DNA from: Desulforhopalus sp. IMCC35007
GTDB lineage: Bacteria; Desulfobacterota; Desulfobulbia; Desulfobulbales; Desulfocapsaceae
Assembly (NCBI RefSeq): GCF_005116575.1
Contig: NZ_SWCN01000002.1
Location: 186,001-250,000, forward strand
Length of the DNA stretch: 64,000 nt
Reading direction: 5' to 3'
The notes below the pieces were generated by a model, which worked only from the letters and a program-made list of their open reading frames with translations, had not been told where the DNA came from and ran no database searches. This document shows, piece by piece, positions 15,691 to 23,501 of the stretch. The position numbers and the translations under genes were made by a program. Position 1 is the stretch's first letter. Each line of letters starts with the position of its first letter.

Positions 15691-17037
15691 CTACATATAC
15701 TCTTTTTCAATCATCCACTTTCCATCCTCCATCACAAGTTGGAGGGTTTTCGTTCCGCTGGTTTGATAACGATCGGATTTATACTTTTGAAAAAAGGAAA
15801 CTTTTGCCTTCTTGTTTGTTCTTTCAACAACTATATTATCGATGCCGACCTGAATGTATTGATATTTCTGGCTGAGGTAGGTTTTCTTTTGTCTCCAGCC
15901 GTTTTTATTCAGGCCACTACTTCGAAAGTTGTTACTGTAACAACTCATGTAGGTTTTCATATCTTTTTGAGCCCACGACTTTCTCCATTTTTCAACAAAA
16001 TCGATTATTTCTCCACCTTTTGTGATGGTGGCAATGGCGCGTTTCGGCAAAGGTGGAACCATAACAACTTCCGCTGGTGGAGCTGCAGCTACTTTAGGTG
16101 GCGGAGCTGCAACCACTTTAGGTGGCGGGGCTACAACTACTTCTGGTGGTGGGGCTGCCAGAGCTTCTTTCACCAGAGTATTCTTGTATTTTTTTGGATG
16201 GATAGCAAGAAGATCAGGTATCATGTCCTGTTTATGCGTTGAATACAAGGTTCTCCAGTTTTTGGCAGGGGATGGTGTGAGAAATACCTGTTTGTCATAC
16301 TTGTATTGAAGAGAATTTGCATCATATTCATCGTATCTGATCCAGGCCATGGCCTGGGAGCCAACTTTGAGAAAGTTGAGTTTTTCTATCTGCTCCGGTT
16401 TGATCGGTTGGTTGGCCAGCCCCAGTGTTTCCATGATGGTGTTAAAGGTTGAATCACCATAAGAAAGGGCAAAATTTTGCTGTTTGAGCTGTTCCTCCAT
16501 GATTTCAACGATAATGACAGGGACGGTGTCGACCGCCAGATAGGGCGCCAGTTGTTCAAGGTCCCTGTTGTTGAGAGTGATACAGCCATTAGAACTGTAT
16601 GGTATCAGGGTTTTGTTGGTTCCATGGATAAAAATACCGTCGCCATTATGTCCGGCATATTCGTCAAAAATGTTGGGATAATTGAGATGGAAGGCACGGC
16701 TGCCGAAAACGGTTATTTCATTGTCCTGAAATATTTCGGTTATGAAATAGATGCCTTCCGGGGTCTTTGTGTCTCCGCTTTCGCTTTTGGTTCCTGGAGT
16801 TTCTCCGGTGGCGCATGACCATGTGTTAATCAGGGAAAGAGATTCTCCCTGTTCAAACAGCATCAGCTTCTGGGTTGCTTTTTCAACAATGATAAAAGGT
16901 GTCGGTGAATGATCTACATACAGATACAGTTGAATTCCCGGGGTGTTACTGGGAGGCAGACCACCATAAGCTATGGATATGAGACCGAGGATTACAATAG
17001 AAGCTATCGTTAAAAAATGGGTAAAACGTTTTATCAT
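15691..17037 (-). CDS. YkuD-fold L,D-carboxypeptidase/transpeptidase, Csd6/Pgp2-like
   Basis: 448-residue exported protein (hydrophobic signal about 8-25). The YkuD catalytic domain spans about 46-180, with His138 in IFIHGTN and the nucleophile Cys152 in SSNGCITLNN. A middle region (about 195-295) is followed by a Pro/Ala/Val repeat linker and a C-terminal NTF2-like domain (about 345-448, FVEKWRKSWAQKDMKTYMSCY). YkuD plus NTF2-like is the architecture of Csd6/Pgp2, which in curved Campylobacterota removes the terminal D-Ala of tetrapeptides rather than cross-linking. The product would be the substrate of the Csd4-like enzyme encoded next. The repeat linker is the main departure from that family. 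An ordinary L,D-transpeptidase function cannot be excluded. Confidence 0.82.
   Translation of the reverse strand: MIKRFTHFLTIASIVILGLISIAYGGLPPSNTPGIQLYLYVDHSPTPFIIVEKATQKLMLFEQGESLSLINTWSCATGETPGTKSESGDTKTPEGIYFITEIFQDNEITVFGSRAFHLNYPNIFDEYAGHNGDGIFIHGTNKTLIPYSSNGCITLNNRDLEQLAPYLAVDTVPVIIVEIMEEQLKQQNFALSYGDSTFNTIMETLGLANQPIKPEQIEKLNFLKVGSQAMAWIRYDEYDANSLQYKYDKQVFLTPSPAKNWRTLYSTHKQDMIPDLLAIHPKKYKNTLVKEALAAPPPEVVVAPPPKVVAAPPPKVAAAPPAEVVMVPPLPKRAIATITKGGEIIDFVEKWRKSWAQKDMKTYMSCYSNNFRSSGLNKNGWRQKKTYLSQKYQYIQVGIDNIVVERTNKKAKVSFFQKYKSDRYQTSGTKTLQLVMEDGKWMIEKEYM
16052..16159 (-). repeat. Imperfect 24-base tandem repeat coding a Pro/Ala/Val linker
   Basis: About four tandem copies of a 24-base unit encode APPPEVVV / APPPKVVA / APPPKVAA / APPAEVVM inside the Csd6-like gene. 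It makes an extended spacer between the YkuD and NTF2-like domains and could vary in copy number between strains. Confidence 0.75.
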
Positions 17038-17306
17038 AATATATGGAAAAACAGTCGGTTGGACTGTTGTCTATGGAATGACGGATAAGCTATAAATTAG
17101 CGAATGTTTCTTCATTGGGTATACCAGGATACCTGGAGGAAAGGTCTTTCAAGGAAAAATGCCACCTGCAACAGTGATGTTTAGTCACGCGTAAATGATG
17201 TTACTCTTACCCTCTTGGAAATTTCCAACTGTTGTTTGACAAATTTCAATCGGAACTTCAATAGTTTTTTCGTTTTTTATCTTTCAGGGCTTCGCTTGCA
17301 TGAAGT

Positions 17307-17786
17307 TTACTTCGGTTCCTTTGTATCTTTTTCGTAGATCATGCCAATGTGAGGGATGCCATCTTCATCATAGGGCGGTGAAGAGGCTTGAAACCCGAGA
17401 TCAGTATAAAAACCGAGGAGATACTGCTGGGCTGAAATGTGGATCTGTTTTCCTGAAAACAGCTGTAAACAATGTGAAATACCCCGTTGAATTAACAGTT
17501 TGCCTATACCGTGTCGACGGATTTTTTTATGGCAGAGGACCCGGCCTATGTGGGGGTGGGTGTCTGGGGTCGTGGGAGGGATGATGCGAAGGTAGGCGAC
17601 AAGCTCTTTTTCATAACCGGATGTGAGCCAGCCAAGCAGGTGGTGGGAGTCTTGGTCATGGCTGTCACAATCGAGATAGGCACAGTTCTGTTCAACCACA
17701 AAGACCTCCTGGCGCAACATCAGAACGCTGTAGAGTTCATCTATGGAAAGTTGAGCGAATGTGTGGAAACTCCAGCTGATATTCAT
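17307..17786 (-). CDS. elaA: ElaA-family GNAT acyltransferase
   Basis: 159-residue single-domain GNAT protein of the ElaA type. The characteristic N-terminal segment LYSVLMLRQEVFVVEQNCAY, the acetyl-CoA loop around HIGRVLCHKKIRRHGIGKLL, the strand ISAQQYLLGFYTDLGF and the C-terminal DEDGIPHIGM are all present. The substrate of ElaA proteins is not established. Its start overlaps the end of the MFS gene by 4 bases, so the two are translationally coupled. Confidence 0.9.
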   Translation of the reverse strand: MNISWSFHTFAQLSIDELYSVLMLRQEVFVVEQNCAYLDCDSHDQDSHHLLGWLTSGYEKELVAYLRIIPPTTPDTHPHIGRVLCHKKIRRHGIGKLLIQRGISHCLQLFSGKQIHISAQQYLLGFYTDLGFQASSPPYDEDGIPHIGMIYEKDTKEPK

Positions 17787-19183
17787 CGTTGATCCGATCC
17801 CTTAGTGGTCCTTGCCATGGATAAGAATATCCCGACAATACTGAGCAGAGTAAAAACCACCATTGCAGTGTGCATGGTTTGTAAAAAATCAGGCCCCGTA
17901 ACCGCAGTGACAGCCTGGTCTCCAAGATAAAAGGAGAGCAGTGCGGTAATGAGTGTCATTGCCGTCAGCATGCCGCAGGTGCGCATGGTTGCAATCATAC
18001 TTGAAGCCATTCCATAATCCTTTTTTTCGATGCTGGCCATTATTGCGGTTGAGTTAGGTGTGGAAAAAAAGCCAAAACCAATTCCCATAATACAAAGAAT
18101 GGAGAAAAGGTGAAAATACGATGAGACATCGGAGATAAAAATGCATCCGGCAAGCCCCAGTGAACACATACCCATGCCGAAGGTAGCTATGGGAGCAGGG
18201 CTGTATTTGTCAGCCATACGACCGGCTACAGGGGCGCAGACCGCTTGCAGGAGGGGTTGTATTATGAGGATAAACCCGGTAATTTTAGGAGGTACGCCTC
18301 TGATTATCTGGAGGTAAAGCGAAAAGAAAAACGTGACGCCAAAAGAAGCCGCATAGTTGAGCCAGGTGGCAAGATTGCTCAAGGCAAAAACCTTATTGTT
18401 GACTATCTTCTTTAAGGGAAGAATGGGATGAGCTATTGAGTTCTCATAGATGAAAAAAAGAATAATCAGAAACAGTCCGGCAAGACCGAACCATTTTGCC
18501 ATTGCCAGATGTTGAGCCTCCAGTACGCCAATGATGATTCCTGACAGGGCAATCATATACATGGCAGAACCAAACCAGTCGAAGGACTCGCCTGCGGACT
18601 CTGCCCACTCACCTTTCAGTCTGATGACGGCAAAGATGAGAATGGTGAGTTCCACAGGAACAGCGCTGAGAAAAATCCATCGCCAACCGAGATAATCTAT
18701 CATGAGGCCCGCAAGGGTTGGACCGGCGGAGATTCCAAGGTAGACACAGCTTACCACGATGCCCATGGCCCGGCCTCTTTCCTGTGGCGGGCAGACGGAG
18801 TTAAGTATGGCAAAGCTGGTGGAGGTGATGAGAGCCGCCCCAATGCCTTGAATGAATCTGAACATGATGAGCAGGTTGACTGTTGGTGCAAAGGCGAGGG
18901 CAAAGGTTGCAAGAGTGATTAGGATGGTTCCTGAAAAAAAAATTTTCTTGCGACCGTAAATGTCGGCATACCGTCCTGCAGGCAGAAGAAGGAGAGCGAC
19001 CCCAAGGATGTATACCATTTCGATAAGTCCGAGCTGCACAGCACCTGAGGAGAACTCTTTACCGATGGCAGGTAATGCAACACCAATGGCAGAAAACATA
19101 AAAGGGGTCAGAAACTGTACAGCCGCGATGACCCAGAGGGTTGCCGTAAATGATGTTTGCTCATCTTTGCTTGTGTTGATCAT
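17783..19183 (-). CDS. MFS multidrug-type transporter, 14-helix DHA2 family
   Basis: Inner-membrane proton-coupled exporter. About 14 hydrophobic helices can be counted, with motif A after helix 2 as GRYADIYGRKKIF and motif C in helix 5 as VYLGISAGPTLAGLMIDYLGW, which marks drug/H+ antiporters. ATG 19183 is preferred to an in-frame GTG at 19204 because neither has a good ribosome site but the ATG has GGAAAA ahead. No TetR- or MarR-type regulator is adjacent. elaA follows with a 4-base overlap. The substrate is unknown. Confidence 0.85.
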   Translation of the reverse strand: MINTSKDEQTSFTATLWVIAAVQFLTPFMFSAIGVALPAIGKEFSSGAVQLGLIEMVYILGVALLLLPAGRYADIYGRKKIFFSGTILITLATFALAFAPTVNLLIMFRFIQGIGAALITSTSFAILNSVCPPQERGRAMGIVVSCVYLGISAGPTLAGLMIDYLGWRWIFLSAVPVELTILIFAVIRLKGEWAESAGESFDWFGSAMYMIALSGIIIGVLEAQHLAMAKWFGLAGLFLIILFFIYENSIAHPILPLKKIVNNKVFALSNLATWLNYAASFGVTFFFSLYLQIIRGVPPKITGFILIIQPLLQAVCAPVAGRMADKYSPAPIATFGMGMCSLGLAGCIFISDVSSYFHLFSILCIMGIGFGFFSTPNSTAIMASIEKKDYGMASSMIATMRTCGMLTAMTLITALLSFYLGDQAVTAVTGPDFLQTMHTAMVVFTLLSIVGIFLSMARTTKGSDQR

Positions 19184-19566
19184 GTTTTCCGGCTTGCGGT
19201 TCACTAAAAATTAACGTAAATGATAAAGGATACAAGATGTTGCAAAAGAATCGGTGCAGCCTCACGGAGAAAAACACATCTTTTTTTCAGCGCATCCTGG
19301 CCTTGGGGACAACATACTTTTATTGTCAGCGATGAGAGGTCCGTTACAATAATAGTGACCTTCAGGCCTCTGAGGCATTTTTATTATACTTCGTTGGCGG
19401 AATTGGCTAAGGTTTAGAATTTAAAATTAAAGGAAGTTGAGCAAAAGGTGAAAATATCAACTTTCTTCCCACGATCTAATACTGGGAAGCACAGATACAT
19501 AGAAATTTTACAAAGACCTGTCAATAGCAGGGTCCAAATGACTTTAACAGATAAGACAATCATCCC
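19184..19566. other. Divergent intergenic region, about 380 bases
   Basis: Separates the minus-strand MFS gene from the plus-strand VKOR gene and must hold both promoters. I see no RNA gene, riboswitch consensus or strong promoter pair. An AT-rich stretch at 19410-19470 is the likeliest plus-strand promoter zone. Confidence 0.4.
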
Positions 19567-20514
19567 ATGATACGAGTTATAATTGCTTTTTTAGCCAGTG
19601 TGTTGACCGGAGTACAGACCTATCTCGTTTTTACTGAAGGCAAAGCCTTCTGTTTTAACAGCGGTTGTGAAATTGTGGAGAGTTTGACAGCGGTACCGTC
19701 ACTCTATTTTAATTTAGCAGGTTTTCTCTATTTTCAGTTGATTTTCTGGTGCCTGCTCTGGGGGCGGTCCGGGTCAGTTTACTGGAACAAATTTGCGCGG
19801 ATTCTCCTCATGGCTGGACTTGTGGCGGAGGCGGTGTTGCTCTTTTTTCAACACTCTATCGCCCACGCCTTCTGCACTTACTGCCTTATTGTGTGTGCCT
19901 GTGTTGTCACACTTAATATTCTCAGCGGATTGCGTCAGATATTTAGGGGGATGATTCTGTTCTCTGCCGTTTTGGTTGCGTGTTTCAGCCTTCAGTTTAA
20001 TGGAGGTACAGGTGGAGCAAAGCCCCTCCAGGACGGGGCTGTTGCCTATGTGGGTGGAGAGGCTGGCCGACCTGAATTATATCTCTTTTTTTCAGAAACC
20101 TGTCCACATTGCGAGGCGGTCATTGAAGCACTTGATGGTGAAAATGTCTGTGACTTGCATTTTAATCCGGTAGAGCTGCTCTCTTCCTTTTCTTTTCCAA
20201 AGGCCGTATTGCAACCGGAATATGATCCTTCGATTAACCTCGGGTTTTTAAAAAACTTAGCCATCACTGAGGTCCCTGTGCTGGTAGCTGTTCAAGGCCA
20301 GGAGATTCTGGTGATCAGCGGTGAAACCAGTATCCTGAACTATTTTGGAAAGGAGTGCAGGCAGGAGGTGGCGATAGATTACCAGAGTGGACAGAGCACC
20401 TCACCGCCGATCAATTATGGACAACCATCAAGTTATCAGATGGAAAAAGAAGAAGGGTGCAGTGTTGCTGAAGATTGCGTCAAGCCGGAGACACCTGCTG
20501 CGACACAAAATTGA
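19567..20514 (+). CDS. VKOR-domain/thioredoxin-domain fusion, disulfide-bond formation
   Basis: 315 residues. The N-terminal membrane domain (about 1-140, four to five helices) has the vitamin K epoxide reductase cysteines: loop pair Cys29 and Cys34 (FCFNSGC) and the quinone-site pair Cys103-x2-Cys106 (FCTYC). A C-terminal thioredoxin-like domain carries Cys179-Pro-His-Cys182 (SETCPHCEAV) and a cis-Pro in EVPVLV. Such fusions combine DsbB-like and DsbA-like activities, passing electrons from folding proteins to quinone. The tail after residue 265 has extra cysteines (GCSVAEDC). No ribosome site is obvious ahead of ATG 19567; the gene stands alone with its own terminator. Confidence 0.88.
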   Translation: MIRVIIAFLASVLTGVQTYLVFTEGKAFCFNSGCEIVESLTAVPSLYFNLAGFLYFQLIFWCLLWGRSGSVYWNKFARILLMAGLVAEAVLLFFQHSIAHAFCTYCLIVCACVVTLNILSGLRQIFRGMILFSAVLVACFSLQFNGGTGGAKPLQDGAVAYVGGEAGRPELYLFFSETCPHCEAVIEALDGENVCDLHFNPVELLSSFSFPKAVLQPEYDPSINLGFLKNLAITEVPVLVAVQGQEILVISGETSILNYFGKECRQEVAIDYQSGQSTSPPINYGQPSSYQMEKEEGCSVAEDCVKPETPAATQN

Positions 20515-20520
20515 TGGGCG

Positions 20521-20543
20521 TGTAAAAAGCCACGCTTTTTACA
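20521..20543. terminator. Terminator hairpin after the VKOR gene
   Basis: TGTAAAAAGC (20521-20530), loop CAC, GCTTTTTACA (20534-20543): 10-bp stem starting 7 bases after the stop, with the T-run inside the second arm. It is symmetric and could serve both strands. Confidence 0.7.
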
Positions 20544-20754
20544 TGTGGAGCTTTTAAAAGAGTCCATCTGAACCGGGTAGGATGTACTCTTTATAAACTT
20601 ATCGAAGTGAGGGTATATCTCAAGCGGGCATAAGGTCTGCAGCCAAAGGGGTGTGGTATCCTTCCTCACAGTGGTGGCGATTTCTGGAGACCCTTTTGAG
20701 TCGGCCGCTTGCCTGAGCCACTAATGCAGTGGTTTAACAGCAGCGGTTCACTCT

Positions 20755-21093
20755 TTAATTATCTACTTCTTTTTTGAATGCTTCTATCTGACTTTCAAGA
20801 CCGATAACCTGATCCACCGGCAGGACGAAGGCTATACCTGTTCCCGGCTTGTTAAATTCCCCAACTTTTCCTATTGTTTCAAGCACCTGAGCTACAAGGC
20901 GTTCTTCAAGAAGAAACATGATGATGTCGGTTTGTGCCTCAAGACTCAAGCCGAAAAAAGTTTTAGCTTCACGGATTCCTGTTCCCCTGGCATGTATAAT
21001 GGTTGCACCAGTGGCTCCTGTTGCTTTTGCTGCATCCACGATCTTGTCAGTAAGGTCACACTTTACTGATGCCAATATGATTTTAAAGCGCAT
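20755..21093 (-). CDS. PII-like signalling protein linked to DUF1538 membrane pair
   Basis: 112-residue protein with the PII (GlnB-like) ferredoxin fold: FKIILASVKCDLTDKIVDAAKATGATGATIIHARG, then FFGLSLEAQTDIIMFLLEE and a final helix. The T-loop lacks the tyrosine and surrounding residues that are uridylylated in GlnB/GlnK, so nitrogen signalling by GlnD is unlikely. ATG 21093 is chosen because AAGGAG lies 7 bases ahead; an upstream in-frame start has no such site. It overlaps the end of the second DUF1538 gene by 11 bases. PII-like proteins that sit beside transporters generally bind and gate them in response to nucleotides, which is the inferred role. Confidence 0.8.
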   Translation of the reverse strand: MRFKIILASVKCDLTDKIVDAAKATGATGATIIHARGTGIREAKTFFGLSLEAQTDIIMFLLEERLVAQVLETIGKVGEFNKPGTGIAFVLPVDQVIGLESQIEAFKKEVDN

Positions 21094-21877
21094 GGGTATT
21101 CTCCTTGATACGTATAGTTCTCGTTGCCCGCCAATGAGCCAATTGTGCATAGGTAAGGACACTTATGATCGGAAACAAGCTGGCGAAAGCAATGAGTCCG
21201 AAACCGTCAATAGCAGGATTTCGTCCCGGAACCGATGCAGAGAGACCGAGTCCCAAAGCGGCGACTATGGGAACAGTGACCGTGGAAGTGGTTACCCCTC
21301 CTGAATCATAGGCAAGCGGGATAAGGGCTTTAGGGGCGAAAAATGTCTGTATGCTCACTATGATATAACCAACCGTAATAAAATAATGGAGTGGTGTGCC
21401 ACTGACTATTCTGTAGCACCCGAGAGTAATACCAAAGGCGACACCAACGGCAACGGTAATTCTTAAGCCCCACTGACCGACACTTCCTCCGGAAACCTCG
21501 TTGGCCTTATAAGCTACGGCAATCAGCGATGGCTCAGCAATGGTTGTGGCAAAACCAATGGTTGCAGCAAAAAAATAGAGCCAACCATAAGTGGTCCAGT
21601 GGGTGAGATCAACACTGACTTTATTCCCCTGGAGAAAAACAGGGTTTGTCAGCTGCTCAGCCATAATGTTTCCCACAGGAAAAAGGGCTTTTTCAAGACC
21701 CGTGAGAAAAAGAGCAAGGCCAATTAGAACATAAAGACTGCCAATAAGGATTCTGGAAATATTGGCGATGGATTGTTTGATGACCACCAGTTGAAAAAAA
21801 CTGAAAATAATGGCGATTGGCAATAAATCCCGCCCCGTGAGCAACAGGGTCTTGAGTAAATCAAAGAGCATCTCCAT
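21083..21877 (-). CDS. DUF1538 membrane protein, second of a pair
   Basis: 264 residues with about seven hydrophobic helices. The DUF1538 hallmarks are visible: TGLEKALFPVGNIMAEQL, a helix with TIAEPSLIAVAYKANE, and [52 protein letters not shown]. It parallels its upstream partner closely but lacks that partner's N-terminal extension. A DUF1538 pair has been described as a two-component Na+(K+)/H+ antiporter in Halomonas (UmpAB), so monovalent cation exchange is the best guess. It starts 14 bases after the first DUF1538 gene and overlaps the PII-like gene by 11 bases. Confidence 0.85.
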   Translation of the reverse strand: MEMLFDLLKTLLLTGRDLLPIAIIFSFFQLVVIKQSIANISRILIGSLYVLIGLALFLTGLEKALFPVGNIMAEQLTNPVFLQGNKVSVDLTHWTTYGWLYFFAATIGFATTIAEPSLIAVAYKANEVSGGSVGQWGLRITVAVGVAFGITLGCYRIVSGTPLHYFITVGYIIVSIQTFFAPKALIPLAYDSGGVTTSTVTVPIVAALGLGLSASVPGRNPAIDGFGLIAFASLFPIISVLTYAQLAHWRATRTIRIKENTHAL

Positions 21878-21891
21878 AACCTGTGTCCTTT

Positions 21892-22653
21892 TTATATCCC
21901 AAAAAAAATAATACCGTAGCCCATGACAAAAATCATGGGGAGCAGAGATGCAAAAGCGATGAGACCAAACCCGTCCAGGAGTGGATTACGCCCCTTGATG
22001 ATGGTTGCAAGTCCTACTCCAAGGGCAGTGACCAGAGGGACGGTGATGGTTGAGGTAGTTACTCCCCCGGCATCATAGGCGATTCCAATGATCTCTGCAG
22101 GGGCAATAGTGGTAATGAGTATCACCAAAATATAACCTCCTATAATGAGAACGTGGATAGGCCAGTTCAATAAAATCCTCAGTACTCCGAGAAGAATGGC
22201 AAACCCTACCGAAAAGGCTACCGTCAGTCTCAGTCCAAGTGCATAGGAAGCAAGCGAAGAAGGGGCCGGGTCAAGCAGGCCTCCCTGGGCCGCAATTTCT
22301 GCTGCTTTTCTACATATGGCGATAAGAGCGGGCTCTGCAATGGTTGTGGAAAACCCAAGGGCAAAGGCAAAACTGAGGAGCCAGAACAGACTGCCTTTTC
22401 TGGTGAGCGACTGGGCCATACTTTCACCCAGGGGGAAAAGTGCCATTTCCAGCCCCTGGATAAACATGGAGAGCCCAACAATAACCATGAGGGTGCCAAA
22501 AAGGATATCTCCAAACTGGGGGAGAGGCTGGCGAATAATGACTATTTGAAAAAAACCGATCACAAGCACAATAGGCAGGAGGTCCATTGCGGATTGTTTG
22601 AGCTGACCTACGATGTAGAGGAAGGTTTTATTGTGGAGTGGTTTAGATTTCAT
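21892..22653 (-). CDS. DUF1538 membrane protein, first of a pair
   Basis: 253 residues, about seven helices. Shared DUF1538 features are [18 protein letters not shown], the [17 protein letters not shown] helix and [45 protein letters not shown]. The glycine/threonine-rich [11 protein letters not shown] segment is nearly identical in both partners and probably lines a substrate path. There is no ribosome binding site; a TATAAT box ends only 7 bases upstream of the ATG, so the mRNA may start at or next to the AUG. First gene of the DUF1538-DUF1538-PII operon. Confidence 0.85.
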   Translation of the reverse strand: MKSKPLHNKTFLYIVGQLKQSAMDLLPIVLVIGFFQIVIIRQPLPQFGDILFGTLMVIVGLSMFIQGLEMALFPLGESMAQSLTRKGSLFWLLSFAFALGFSTTIAEPALIAICRKAAEIAAQGGLLDPAPSSLASYALGLRLTVAFSVGFAILLGVLRILLNWPIHVLIIGGYILVILITTIAPAEIIGIAYDAGGVTTSTITVPLVTALGVGLATIIKGRNPLLDGFGLIAFASLLPMIFVMGYGIIFFGI

Positions 22654-22660
22654 GCTTTGT

Positions 22661-22666
22661 ATTATA
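22661..22666 (-). promoter_or_regulatory. TATAAT -10 box adjoining the DUF1538 start codon
   Basis: Minus-strand TATAAT at 22666-22661 is followed by ACAAAGC and then ATG 22653. Transcription starting the normal 6-8 bases after the box would give a leaderless or nearly leaderless message. The -35 region is weak (GGTACA at 17 bases). Confidence 0.5.
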
Positions 22667-22842
22667 ACAGCTACTGAGGATTTTGTACCAGAACAATATT
22701 TACAGAGAAAAAATCGCTTAAATATTTATTTTGGTATGTTGAAAATCCTTAGAAAAATGAGGCTTCATTCATTAAAAACCTCTAAATATTTGTATTTAAA
22801 AGTTTTATTGCCTGTTGAAAAAATGTTTTAATCTGTTAAATA

Positions 22843-22863
22843 TACTGTTGTTAAATAACAGTA
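22843..22863. promoter_or_regulatory. Inverted repeat TACTGTT-N7-AACAGTA
   Basis: Perfect 7-base arms at 22843-22849 and 22857-22863 in the divergent region. The spacing of 21 bases overall suits a dimeric regulator; which one is unknown. Confidence 0.35.
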
Positions 22864-22974
22864 ATGGGTAGAAGCGTTTCAATTCCTCATCTCCTCTGTA
22901 GATATTATGTTGTTGCATATCTCTGGTCTTCTTTGGAAACCACCGAGCTTTGGCTGTAATCAACAGAAAAGATG

Positions 22975-22989
22975 AGTGACATTGTCACT
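22975..22989. promoter_or_regulatory. 15-base palindrome upstream of hdrC
   Basis: AGTGACA-T-TGTCACT is perfectly palindromic, about 97 bases before the hdrC ATG. It is not a CRP, FNR or Rex site by spacing. A dimeric regulator of the Hdr/Frd operon could bind here. Confidence 0.4.
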
Positions 22990-23085
22990 AGGAATCATGG
23001 TGATTGTGCTCGGCTGCACGTGATACTTCCCATTAACTAAGGTCTCTGTATGAGAGTAACTTCTAGTATTTAAAAGAGAAATTAA

Positions 23086-23493
23086 ATGACATTACCAATT
23101 AGTGACCAAAGTCTCTCTCTCAGTTCGATTGCGGAGATTAACACGCTCAGTGGTGAAAATGTAAAAGTTTGTATGCAGTGTGCAACATGTACGGGGATGT
23201 GTCCCATGGCCCAGGAGATGGATTTCAGTCCACGTAAGGTTATGCATTTTGCCCAGTTTGGTCTGATCGATAAGCTGCTCGAAATCAACACCTTCTGGAA
23301 ATGTGCCTCCTGCCATGCCTGCTCAGTGAAGTGCCCTAGAGGAATCGACATTGCAAAGGTTATGGAGGCTTTACGGCAACAGACGCTTCGTAAGAGTAAA
23401 AACCATATCGAGCCTTCTCAAATGGCAAAAGAAACCATCACGGAGCTGCCGCAGATTGCATTAGTTGCCGGTTTTAGAAAATTCACCAGTTAA
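23086..23493 (+). CDS. HdrC-like iron-sulfur subunit
   Basis: 135 residues with two [4Fe-4S] motifs: CMQCATCTGMCP (about 29-40) and CASCHACSVKCPRGIDI (about 73-85), followed by a short helix-rich tail. This is the HdrC fold that relays electrons to an HdrB-type subunit. It is the first gene of four in a row (hdrC-hdrB-frdB-frdA). The next gene begins 8 bases on with its own GGAG. There is no membrane helix, so the protein is cytoplasmic or peripheral. Confidence 0.88.
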   Translation: MTLPISDQSLSLSSIAEINTLSGENVKVCMQCATCTGMCPMAQEMDFSPRKVMHFAQFGLIDKLLEINTFWKCASCHACSVKCPRGIDIAKVMEALRQQTLRKSKNHIEPSQMAKETITELPQIALVAGFRKFTS

Positions 23494-23501
23494 GGAGAGC
23501 A

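Larger units (their letters stand above)
22667..23085. other. AT-rich divergent intergenic region upstream of the hdr/frd operon
   Basis: About 420 bases separate the DUF1538 operon from hdrC. The first 200 are strongly AT-rich. It holds two inverted repeats, listed separately, and no open frame with a ribosome site that I would call. Confidence 0.5.
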
